Assembly (NCBI RefSeq): GCF_900107535.1
Contig: NZ_FNRA01000019.1
Coordinates: 1-36,350, forward strand
Direction: 5' to 3'
DNA length: 36,350 nucleotides
Source: Pedobacter hartonius
GTDB lineage: Bacteria; Bacteroidota; Bacteroidia; Sphingobacteriales; Sphingobacteriaceae
Shown here: in pieces, positions 1 to 7,380 of the stretch
Numbering within the stretch: position 1 is the first letter of the stretch
Layout of the letters: the number at the start of each line of letters is the position of its first letter
Translations under genes and position numbers: made by a program
The notes under the pieces: model-generated
Told to the model about the DNA's origin: nothing
Databases searched by the model: none
Seen by the model: the letters and a program-made list of their open reading frames with translations, nothing else

Positions 1-95
1 TGGTCTTTGCCAAAAATTAGCGACATAACCTCTGTATTGACAAATATAATACTTGAAAAAAGATACTCCAAAATTTGCTTTTTATAATAGTATCT
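1..95 (-). mobile_element. Left end: 5' end of an insertion sequence (copy 1)
   Basis: Positions 4-95 are an exact reverse complement of 36259-36350 (92 bp). Read on the minus strand, the segment holds a Bacteroidota-type promoter (TTG at 71-69, 20 nt, TATATTTG at 48-41) and then an ATG at 26-24 that opens a reading frame MSLIFGKD running off the window. This arrangement fits the terminal non-coding part and first codons of an IS transposase gene. The junction at 95/96 lies inside the signal peptide of the DUF2807 gene to its right, which supports insertion at this point. The IS family cannot be named from eight residues. If the window is a contig, its ends were probably set by this repeat. 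Confidence 0.7.
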
Positions 96-96
96 C

Positions 97-699
97 GCAT
101 CAGCATTAACAGCAATCATTTTATCTGCAACAGTATTCGCCTCTGCTGCTGCAGCAAGGGGAACAATGATTGAGATCAGGTCTGCCAATCCTGACATTAA
201 AAAAGTTGTGGTCAGAGGTAACCTGAGAGTGTTCATCGTTCAGGGAAATTCTGAATGGATCTCAATGGATGAAGAGGATCAGCCACTGGTATCAATCAAA
301 CAAATAGGAAATACGCTGACGATTGGCACAACAGAAAAAAAACCGGTAGCCATTACCGTGTACGTTAAAGATATATACCGGATAGACGCCGCCGATAATG
401 CAATGGTAAAAACTGTTGGGAAGTTCAATCTGAAATATCTTCAGGTAATGCTGAAAGATAATGCCACTGCCCGTATCAAAGCTAATACACATAGCATCTA
501 CACTGTGATCAATGACCGCGCCGACCTGGAGCTGCTGGGCACAACGGAAAAACATATTATCAGATCAAACGGTATCGCAACAATGAACACTGAGAAATTC
601 GCCGCTGTGGTAACCAACCATGAGCAGGCTGAGATTGAAACTGCAATGAACAGGGATTCAACCGGCAGAAGACAAGTGACTAAAGTTGCATTGAAATAA
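97..699 (+). pseudogene. DUF2807 (GIN-domain-like) exported protein, 5' end removed by IS
   Basis: The frame is open from the IS junction through a hydrophobic stretch (ALTAIILSATVFASAAAA) that looks like the core and cleavage region of a signal peptide, then a domain of about 175 residues. The body has short repeating beta-type segments (VVVRGNLRVFIVQG, LTIGTTEKK, IRSNGIATMN), as in DUF2807/head-GIN proteins. Those proteins form a beta-solenoid in the cell envelope; their function is unknown. The initiator and about ten N-terminal residues are missing because the insertion replaced them. The first internal ATG (166) would give a 177-aa product without a signal peptide, so the gene is probably non-functional unless the IS supplies a start. 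Family assignment is by pattern only. Confidence 0.65.
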
Positions 700-741
700 C
701 CGGGCTGTTACGTAGCTTGTTGCCGTAAGCCTCCAGGAGTT

Positions 742-813
742 CCGATCTGGTTGAAATAAGGCCAGTCTCGGCTCGGTTAAGCTTCATAGGATGATCCGGT
801 CTGGTTGAGAAAG
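742..813. repeat. Three degenerate ~26-bp repeats, left of the hairpin
   Basis: A core resembling CCGGTCTGGTTGARA recurs at 742, 768 and 796 (spacing 26 and 28 bp). The units are diverged and no reading frame is supported here. Together with the units on the other side of the hairpin they fill most of the 455-bp gap between the DUF2807 remnant and the aldehyde dehydrogenase gene, which otherwise holds no gene. Confidence 0.45.
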
Positions 814-826
814 TTCAAAGGGGAAG

Positions 827-932
827 TCCTGGCTTCGCTGAAAAAAAGGTATTGTTAGTTCAATGCTGCCTGCCGCTGAAGCGCGCCAGAGAAGGCATTG
901 AACTAACAATACCTTTTTTTTGGAGCTTATCC
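827..932 (+). repeat. Conserved-loop hairpin repeat, copy 1 (bidirectional terminator-like)
   Basis: A perfect 26-bp stem (841-866 with 895-920), A-tract on the left and T-tract on the right, encloses a 28-nt loop (867-894). It is flanked by TCCTGGCTTCGCTG (827-840) and GAGCTTATCC (923-932). The 14-bp left flank, 21 of 28 loop bases and nearly all of the right flank recur in the inverted copy at 19228-19329, while the outer stem arms differ completely yet remain complementary. It lies between convergent genes, so it probably ends transcription from both sides. Confidence 0.75.
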
Positions 933-937
933 CTTGG

Positions 938-1042
938 ATTGTCTATAGCAGGATGGCCGGACGATCGTTTATAGCAAGGTAGACAAGCCATTTGTCTATG
1001 ACAAGGTAGCCAAGTGATCGTCTGTAGCAGGGTGGTTAAGTG
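938..1042. repeat. Four degenerate 26-27-bp tandem repeats
   Basis: Units at 938-963, 964-989, 990-1016 and 1017-1042 follow a shared pattern close to ATCGTCTATAGCAAGGTAG plus CCAAGTG. They directly follow the hairpin repeat and have no coding potential that I can support. Function unknown; degenerate intergenic tandem repeats can be relics of repeat-element amplification. Confidence 0.6.
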
Positions 1043-1154
1043 ACCGGCCCCGATACAATTTACCTCTTTTTCAATTTGATGAGCTTTCACTATAAATTAA
1101 CAGCTTTTAGAAAACAAATTTGATGATCTTTTACTAAGTAAGAATTAACGGTCC

Positions 1155-2696
1155 TTAGAGATTAAATTTAATCCCCTGTGCCAAGGGCAGCGTATCCGCA
1201 TAGTTGATCGTATTCGTCTGCCGGCGCATGTATCCTTTCCAGGCATCCGAACCACTTTCCCTGCCTCCGCCGGTTTCTTTCTCGCCGCCGAAGGCACCGC
1301 CTATCTCCGCTCCGGATGTACCGATGTTCACATTGGCAATACCGCAGTCTGATCCTGCCGCTGAAAGAAACAGCTCTGCTTCCCTCAGGTTCAGGGTCAT
1401 GATCGCTGAAGACAGCCCCTGTGGAACGGCATTCTGCAGCTTTATTGCTTCTTCCAGTGTCTTATATTTAATCAGGTACAGGATGGGGGCAAATGTTTCT
1501 TCCTGTACAATTTTATAGTGATTTTCCACTTCGGCCACGCAGGGTTTAACATAACATCCTGAAGTGTATCCTTCGCCGCTGAGGGCGCCGCCTTCTACAA
1601 TGAACTTTGCCCCTTCGGCTTTGCCTTTTTCAATGGCTTTGATGTACATCGCTACCGCTTGCTGATCGATTAGCGGGCCGACGTGGTTATTCTGGTCCAA
1701 CGGGTCCCCTATTCTCAATTGTCCGTATGCTTTTACCAGCCTGTTTTTAAAATCTTCGTAGATATCTTCATGGATGATCAGCCTCCTCGTCGATGTACAG
1801 CGTTGCCCTGCAGTACCAACTGCACCGAAAACGGCACCAATGACAGACATGTCCAGATCTGCCTCCTTAGAGATGATAATGGTGTTGTTACCGCCCAGTT
1901 CCAGGATGCTTTTCCCGAAGCGGGATCCTACTGCTGTGGAAACGATCCTGCCTACCCGCGTAGAGCCGGTAAAAGATACCAGTGGTATGCTTTTGTCATT
2001 GCTCATCAGGTCCCCGATAAATTCCTCGCTGATCAGCAGGGAACTGATCCCTTCGGGCATTTCATTTTTCTTGAGTACGCCGGCAAGAATCTGCTGGCAG
2101 GCGATAGCACAAAGTGCAGTTTTAGACGAAGGCTTCCAGACGCAGACATTGCCGCAAACCAATGCCAGTGCGGCATTCCAGCTCCATACTGCTACGGGGA
2201 AGTTAAATGCTGAAATGATGCCTGCAATGCCAAGGGGATGCCATTGCTCGTACATCCGGTGGTGAGGCCGTTCGGAATGCATGGTCAGGCCATATAGCTG
2301 CCGTGAAAGACCCACTGCAAAATCGCAGATATCGATCATTTCCTGTACTTCTCCAAGTCCCTCCTGCAGACTTTTGCCCATTTCGTAGGATACCAGGGTT
2401 CCTAAATCCTGTTTATGATGGCGCAGGGCATCACCCAATTGACGTACAATATCGCCTCTTTTTGGTGCAGGTATATCGCGCCAGTAGCTGAAGGCTGTTT
2501 GTGCCTGGGAAATGACTGTATGGTAATCTTCCTGGTCCGCCAGCTGCACTGTGGCTATCTTGCGGCCGTCCGCGGGAGAGTAGCTGTCCAGTGTACCTAA
2601 GCTGCCTGTACCTCCCCAGGTACTGCCTGTACTGAAAGCCTGGCTGACCTCCTGAATGCCCAGGTTTTTTAAAACGGAATTGATATCAGTTTGCAT
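1155..2696 (-). CDS. amaB: Aldehyde dehydrogenase, ALDH7/antiquitin type (aminoadipate-semialdehyde dehydrogenase)
   Basis: A 513-residue NAD(P)-dependent aldehyde dehydrogenase of full family length. Visible landmarks are the oxyanion-site region NFPVAVW (165-171), the cofactor stretch WKPSSKT (187-193), the Rossmann motif FTGSTRVG (242-249), the general base Glu266 in ELGGN and the catalytic Cys300 in GQRC. The overall sequence, including the C-terminal GGAFGGEKETGGGRESGSD segment, is that of ALDH7 proteins, which oxidise alpha-aminoadipate semialdehyde (in equilibrium with piperideine-6-carboxylate) in lysine breakdown. Substrate is inferred from the family. No lysine-degradation partner gene is adjacent, and the gene appears to be transcribed alone, converging on the hairpin repeat downstream. 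Confidence 0.85.
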   Translation of the reverse strand: MQTDINSVLKNLGIQEVSQAFSTGSTWGGTGSLGTLDSYSPADGRKIATVQLADQEDYHTVISQAQTAFSYWRDIPAPKRGDIVRQLGDALRHHKQDLGTLVSYEMGKSLQEGLGEVQEMIDICDFAVGLSRQLYGLTMHSERPHHRMYEQWHPLGIAGIISAFNFPVAVWSWNAALALVCGNVCVWKPSSKTALCAIACQQILAGVLKKNEMPEGISSLLISEEFIGDLMSNDKSIPLVSFTGSTRVGRIVSTAVGSRFGKSILELGGNNTIIISKEADLDMSVIGAVFGAVGTAGQRCTSTRRLIIHEDIYEDFKNRLVKAYGQLRIGDPLDQNNHVGPLIDQQAVAMYIKAIEKGKAEGAKFIVEGGALSGEGYTSGCYVKPCVAEVENHYKIVQEETFAPILYLIKYKTLEEAIKLQNAVPQGLSSAIMTLNLREAELFLSAAGSDCGIANVNIGTSGAEIGGAFGGEKETGGGRESGSDAWKGYMRRQTNTINYADTLPLAQGIKFNL

Positions 2697-3017
2697 AACT
2701 CATGGATATTAGTTTATACAAATCAACAAAAAAAACGGGAAAGGGTGAAAAGCCGGGCGCCCATTTCCTGACCTGAATTTTACCGTAATTACAATAAAGT
2801 TGCGTTCCTTTGTAGTTAATTCTGGAAAAGATCCCAACAGCAAGAAAAAGATGCTGACAAATGCCAGTCAGCCAATCCTAGTTAAAATTAATATTATCAG
2901 CGATTTACAGACCAATATGTTTGAATGTTGAAAATTATTTCGGCTAGATGCTACACAATACTGTAAACTTATACTGTATTTTAGAAAAAGGGAGATGTTC
3001 TTTAATTATTAAATACA
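2697..3017. promoter_or_regulatory. Divergent intergenic region with candidate promoter for the TPR gene
   Basis: No gene is seen in these 321 bp between the divergent ALDH and TPR genes. TATGTTTG at 2916-2923 matches the Bacteroidota -7 element on the plus strand, about 95 bp before the TPR start, but there is no clear TTG 17-23 nt upstream. No convincing -7 element was found for the ALDH gene. Confidence 0.35.
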
Positions 3018-4421
3018 ATGGAAGAGGAATTTTACTTTGATTTTAGTGATGATGCGCAGCGTTCGGTAGAGCGTTATGAAGAGATGTTAAGGAATCAGGA
3101 TCAGTATTTTTTTGATGCCCAGGCTTTCGAAAATATCATCGACTATTATATAGAAAAGAGCGATCCTGTAAAGGCACTCCAGGTGATAGAATATGCCCTG
3201 AACCAGCATCCTTATGCTGCGGTATTTTTAATTAAACAGGCACAGTTATTTTTTATTACGGACCAGATAGACCGTGCATTCTTCTCCCTGCAAAAAGCAG
3301 AGATGCTCGAAGCATCGGAAGCTGAGATCTATGTGCTGCGCGGAAATATCTACAACAGCCTGGAGCGTTATTCCGAGGCGTTGGATAATTTCCAGATCGC
3401 GCTTACATTTGCGGAAACTACGGATGAGATATTGCTGCAGATTGCTTATGTATATCAGAATATGCTTGATTATGAAAGCGCCATCAAGTATATCAAGCAA
3501 AGCCTGGAACAGAATATGGAGAACAAAGACGGCTTGTATGAGCTGGCATTCTGTTATGATATCCTCGATAAGCAGGAGGAAAGCATCCAGTTTTACCAGG
3601 AATATATTGACAATGATCCCTATTCTTATGCGGCATGGTACAACCTTGCCAATTCATATCATAAGCTTGACCTGTTTGAAAAAGCGATCGATGCCTATGA
3701 CTATGCGATACTGATCAAAGACAATTTTGCATCCGCTTACTACAATAAAGGCAATGCACTCGTGCAACTGGACCGTTATGCGGAGGCTATAGAAGTGTAT
3801 AAACAAACCTGGGAATATGAGCAGCCCAACGCAGATACCTATTGTGCAATAGGAGAGTGTTACGAAAAGCTGGAGCGTATGGACGAGGCGCGTGCCTATT
3901 ACAAAAAATCTGTAAAGATGGACGGTAAGCTTGCAGACGCCTGGTTTGGGATAGGTGTTACACTGAACTTTGAGGAACGTTATTTTGAATCGCTGCATTT
4001 CTATAAAAAGGCGATTGAGCTGGATGACGAAAATCCTGATTTCTGGTTTGCCATGGCCGATGCTTATTATAAACTCGGGCAGATCGAACAATCTGTTGAA
4101 GCCTATTACAAGGTACTGGAATATAATCCGCTGGACATAGAAGCATGGCTTGATTTCTCTACGGTATTGTATGAGCAGGGAAGACTGCTGGAAGCTTCAG
4201 AAACGATCGCTGACGGAATAAAAAACAACCCTGACGCTGCGGAGCTTTATTACAGGATGGTGGCTTACCTGTTTGCATTGGGACAGAACAATGACGCCAT
4301 TGTTTACCTGGAAACAGCATTGGTGACCGATCCGGATAAACATTATATCCTGTTTGAGTACCTTCCCCAGTTACAGGACAACAGGGCGATCATTGAAGTG
4401 ATCAATAAATATATTAAATAA
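3018..4421 (+). CDS. Cytoplasmic TPR-repeat protein
   Basis: A 467-residue acidic protein made almost wholly of tetratricopeptide repeats from about residue 35 to the end. Repeats of roughly 34 residues with the W/L-G-Y-A-F-A-P spacing are easy to see (for example AWYNLANSYHKLDLFEKAID, near residue 215, and AYYNKGNALVQLDRYAEAIE). There is no signal peptide or membrane segment, so it probably works as a scaffold in the cytoplasm. It lies 150 bp upstream of the ComA-like gene and aroE on the same strand. The partner is unknown, and TPR content alone does not give a function. Confidence 0.85.
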   Translation: MEEEFYFDFSDDAQRSVERYEEMLRNQDQYFFDAQAFENIIDYYIEKSDPVKALQVIEYALNQHPYAAVFLIKQAQLFFITDQIDRAFFSLQKAEMLEASEAEIYVLRGNIYNSLERYSEALDNFQIALTFAETTDEILLQIAYVYQNMLDYESAIKYIKQSLEQNMENKDGLYELAFCYDILDKQEESIQFYQEYIDNDPYSYAAWYNLANSYHKLDLFEKAIDAYDYAILIKDNFASAYYNKGNALVQLDRYAEAIEVYKQTWEYEQPNADTYCAIGECYEKLERMDEARAYYKKSVKMDGKLADAWFGIGVTLNFEERYFESLHFYKKAIELDDENPDFWFAMADAYYKLGQIEQSVEAYYKVLEYNPLDIEAWLDFSTVLYEQGRLLEASETIADGIKNNPDAAELYYRMVAYLFALGQNNDAIVYLETALVTDPDKHYILFEYLPQLQDNRAIIEVINKYIK

Positions 4422-4570
4422 AGGCTTTATTTGTAAATAGTTCATTGTAATGTATTTAGTGGCTATGAAATTGTAAAAAGCCCGCTTTGGCCTTACTACA
4501 AAAAGGTGACGAAAATGCAATTATATTCTAATGAACAGTCTTGATTTTTTTTATCACCTTTGCACCAGAT

Positions 4571-5338
4571 ATGAATTACCCATTAAATAATATTCCGGAA
4601 CGTCCGGTTAAACCACGCCAGAGCGGCATTACCATGGTAATGGACAAAGGCCTTAGTTTAAGACAGACAGAAGACTTTATAGATGTTGCAGGCATACATT
4701 CAGACATTGTTAAATTAGGTTGGGCAACATCCTTTGTTACACCGAAACTGAAAGAGAAACTCGATATCTATCGTAGTGCAGGGATCCCTACCTACTTTGG
4801 AGGGACATTATTTGAAGCTTTTATCATCCGTAACCAGTTTGAGGACTATATCCGGGTACTGGAGCAGTACGGAATGGAATATGCGGAAGTTTCAGATGGC
4901 TCTATAGAGATTGAGCACGATCTGAAATGTGAATATATCCAGAAACTGGCCAAACATGTAACCGTAATTTCAGAAGTGGGATCTAAAGATGCCACCAAGA
5001 TATTTGCTCCCTATAAATGGATCAAACTCATGAATGCCGAGATTGAAGCGGGTGCATGGAAGGTGATTGCAGAGGCCAGGGAAGGTGGAAATGTAGGAAT
5101 ATACCGTGGTTCAGGAGAAGTACGTGAGGGGCTGGTAGATGAGATTCTTACCCAGATCCCACAGGAAACCATCATATGGGAAGCTCCGCAGAAAGAACAG
5201 CAGGTATGGTTTATTAAACTGATCGGCAGCAATGTCAATCTGGGTAATATCGCTCCTGCAGAAGTTATTCCGTTGGAAACCATTCGTCTGGGCCTTCGTG
5301 GAGATACATTTGATTACTTTCTTAATTCAGGTAAGTAA
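4571..5338 (+). CDS. ComA-like (2R)-phospho-3-sulfolactate synthase family protein
   Basis: About 255 residues of a TIM-barrel of the phosphosulfolactate synthase family, with the conserved stretches DIVKLGWATSFV, GIPTYFGGTLFEA, VSDGSIEI and SEVGSKDA. ComA enzymes add sulfite to phosphoenolpyruvate, the first step of coenzyme M synthesis in methanogens. Bacteroidota do not make coenzyme M, so a role in another sulfonate, such as a cysteate-derived sulfonolipid precursor, is an inference. An ATG at 4541 is in frame but lies next to ACCTTTGC (4556-4563), which looks like the 3' part of a promoter; the ATG at 4571 (MNYPLNN) is therefore preferred. aroE follows after 20 bp, so they are likely cotranscribed. 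Confidence 0.8.
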   Translation: MNYPLNNIPERPVKPRQSGITMVMDKGLSLRQTEDFIDVAGIHSDIVKLGWATSFVTPKLKEKLDIYRSAGIPTYFGGTLFEAFIIRNQFEDYIRVLEQYGMEYAEVSDGSIEIEHDLKCEYIQKLAKHVTVISEVGSKDATKIFAPYKWIKLMNAEIEAGAWKVIAEAREGGNVGIYRGSGEVREGLVDEILTQIPQETIIWEAPQKEQQVWFIKLIGSNVNLGNIAPAEVIPLETIRLGLRGDTFDYFLNSGK

Positions 5339-5358
5339 GCCTTATTCAGCTCGATTTT

Positions 5359-6108
5359 ATGAGAACATTTGGCCTGATTGGTTTTCCGCTAGCACACTCC
5401 TTTTCAAAAAAGTACTTTACTGATCAGTTTGAAAGGGAGGGAACAACAGATTGTAAATATGAGCTGTTCCCTATGGAAGATATTTCTTCCATTCTTCCGC
5501 TGATTACGGGCCAGGAAGACCTGGAAGGACTAAATGTGACCATTCCTCATAAAGTTAATGTAATGCCTTTTCTGCATGAGCTCGATGATGCAGCCAGGCA
5601 GATTGGCGCCGTGAACTGTATCTCCATCAGGAGACAGGGCAATGATACCCTGCTTAAAGGCTATAACACGGATGCCTTTGGTTTTGAAGAATCCTTAAAG
5701 CCTTATTTAAAAGAACACCATACCAAAGCGCTGATTCTCGGTGACGGGGGAGCGGCGAAAGCCGTGCGTTATGTGCTTGGTAAACTGAATATCTCTTACC
5801 TGACTGTCGTGAGAACGGCAGTTCCGGATGCAGTTGTGTATGGAGACCTGAATGAAGACATTCTCGGCAGCCATCAGCTGATCATCAATACTACGCCTTT
5901 GGGAACCTTTCCGAAGGTTGAAAATGCGCCTGATCTGCCTTACCATTTACTGACAGCGCATCACCTCGCATACGATCTCGTTTACAATCCTGAAGAAACT
6001 GAATTCCTGCGCAGGGCAAAAGCCCGGGGAGCTGCTATAAAAAATGGCCTTGAAATGCTCCATCTGCAGGCAGACCGCTCATGGATGATCTGGAACAGCT
6101 TAGCGTAG
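5359..6108 (+). CDS. aroE: Shikimate dehydrogenase
   Basis: A 249-residue NADPH-dependent enzyme that reduces 3-dehydroshikimate to shikimate in aromatic amino acid synthesis. The N-terminal substrate domain shows GFPLAHSFSK (8-17), NVTIPHK with catalytic Lys65 (59-65) and GYNTDAFGF with Asp105. The cofactor domain shows LGDGGAAKA (127-135), where Asp129 stands in the more usual GAGG loop, and NTTPLG. It is slightly shorter than E. coli AroE, as is common in Bacteroidota. The stop is 2 bp before the gldD start, indicating one operon with the ComA-like gene upstream and gldD downstream. Confidence 0.93.
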   Translation: MRTFGLIGFPLAHSFSKKYFTDQFEREGTTDCKYELFPMEDISSILPLITGQEDLEGLNVTIPHKVNVMPFLHELDDAARQIGAVNCISIRRQGNDTLLKGYNTDAFGFEESLKPYLKEHHTKALILGDGGAAKAVRYVLGKLNISYLTVVRTAVPDAVVYGDLNEDILGSHQLIINTTPLGTFPKVENAPDLPYHLLTAHHLAYDLVYNPEETEFLRRAKARGAAIKNGLEMLHLQADRSWMIWNSLA

Positions 6109-6110
6109 AA

Positions 6111-6698
6111 ATGATGAAGAACCTGTTGCTGTCCGGTACTTTTATCCTGTTATGCTGCACTGCAGCATGTAACAATGAGAGTTATGTACCCAAACCAAGA
6201 GGTTATTTCCATATCAAATTTCCTAAAAAGGAATACCTGAGTTACGATGCAGGATGCCCTTTCTCTTTTGATTATCCAAAATATGCAACGATAGAGCCCG
6301 ATCGGGAAGGGGATGCCGGAACCTGCTGGAACAATCTTAGTTTTCCTCAGTTCAATGCCCGCCTGCACCTCACTTATTATGATGTTTCATCTGCAAAAGA
6401 GTACTATGGGTTGGTGGAAGATGCGAGAACACTGGCTTTTAAACATACCGTTAAGGCGAATGCCATTGACCAGAAGCTGATCAGTTTTCCAGAAAGAAAG
6501 GTTTATGGTATTTATTATGCGATAGAGGGTAATACGGCCTCGTCAGTGCAGTTCTTTTTAACAGACAGTGCCAAACACTATTTCAGGGGGGCACTATATT
6601 TTAATGAGCGCCCGCAATATGATTCTATTGCCCCGGTTGTGAGTTTTATAAAGAGGGATATTGAACGCATGATTGATACCTTTAAGTGGAAAAAATAA
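6111..6698 (+). CDS. gldD: GldD-like gliding-motility lipoprotein
   Basis: About 195 residues. The N terminus is hydrophobic and ends in a cysteine-containing lipobox region (LLCCTAAC, lipidation probably at Cys20), followed by VPKPRGYFHIKFP, the hallmark N-terminal segment of GldD. In Flavobacterium, GldD is an essential gliding lipoprotein linked to the type IX secretion machinery; orthologues also occur in non-gliding Bacteroidota. An upstream in-frame ATG (6081) lies inside aroE and would add a charged leader before the signal peptide, so the ATG at 6111 is chosen. It ends 12 bp before the next gene in the same operon. Confidence 0.85.
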   Translation: MMKNLLLSGTFILLCCTAACNNESYVPKPRGYFHIKFPKKEYLSYDAGCPFSFDYPKYATIEPDREGDAGTCWNNLSFPQFNARLHLTYYDVSSAKEYYGLVEDARTLAFKHTVKANAIDQKLISFPERKVYGIYYAIEGNTASSVQFFLTDSAKHYFRGALYFNERPQYDSIAPVVSFIKRDIERMIDTFKWKK

Positions 6699-6710
6699 AT
6701 ACTTATTCGA

Positions 6711-7349
6711 ATGATTACTATCCAGCAGTTTACTTTTAATCCTTACCAGGAGAACACCTATGTTTTGTACGATGTAACAGGAGAATGTGTAATTATTGAT
6801 CCGGGGATGTACGATGCTTCCGAGCAGAATACCCTGGTCAGGTGGATAAAAGAAAGTGGTCTGAAACCTGTACTGCTGCTCAATACCCATTGCCATATTG
6901 ACCATGTATTGGGCAATAAATTCGTTTTCGATAACTGGGGCTTAAAACCCCGGTTCCACAAAGGCGAGCTTCCTGTACTTTACGCCATTCCCGGATACGC
7001 ACCACAGATGGGCCTGCACTATGAGCTTTCACCTGAACCGGAAGTGTTTCTGGAGGAAACAGGAACGGTGGTTTTTGGTAATAGTGAGCTGGAACTGATC
7101 TTTGCTCCAGGGCACTCTCCGGCACATTTATGTTTCTATGCCAGAGAAGATAATTTTCTGATCGGCGGAGATGTGTTGTTTTACTCGAGTATCGGGCGCA
7201 CAGACCTGCCGTACGGAAACCATCAGCAATTGCTGAACAGCATCAGGGAAAAACTTTTTGTCCTTCCTGACAGTGTTGAGGTTTATCCGGGGCACGGTTC
7301 TATCACCAATATCGGTTATGAAAAGCAAAACAATCCTTTTTTAAAATAA
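6711..7349 (+). CDS. Metallo-beta-lactamase-fold hydrolase (glyoxalase II-like)
   Basis: A 212-residue single-domain enzyme of the metallo-beta-lactamase superfamily. All metal ligands are in place: THCHIDH (59-65), PGHSPAH (133-139), GGDVLF with Asp154, and YPGHG with His195. This set is typical of short glyoxalase II-like hydrolases (YcbL type) that cleave thioesters such as S-lactoylglutathione. Bacteroidota often lack glutathione, so the true substrate is open. No signal peptide is seen. It follows gldD by 12 bp and precedes the permease gene by 31 bp. Confidence 0.9.
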   Translation: MITIQQFTFNPYQENTYVLYDVTGECVIIDPGMYDASEQNTLVRWIKESGLKPVLLLNTHCHIDHVLGNKFVFDNWGLKPRFHKGELPVLYAIPGYAPQMGLHYELSPEPEVFLEETGTVVFGNSELELIFAPGHSPAHLCFYAREDNFLIGGDVLFYSSIGRTDLPYGNHQQLLNSIREKLFVLPDSVEVYPGHGSITNIGYEKQNNPFLK

Positions 7350-7380
7350 GTACCTGTATATTTGAATAAACAGATAACAT

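Noticed and set aside
742..1042. CRISPR array
   Set aside because: Units are contiguous and degenerate with no unique spacers, and no cas genes are present.
860..1090. 76-aa minus-strand ORF
   Set aside because: It runs through the hairpin stem and tandem repeats; composition follows the repeats, and no start signal is seen.
1683..2213. 176-aa plus-strand ORF inside the ALDH gene
   Set aside because: Shadow of the well-supported dehydrogenase on the other strand; no family features.
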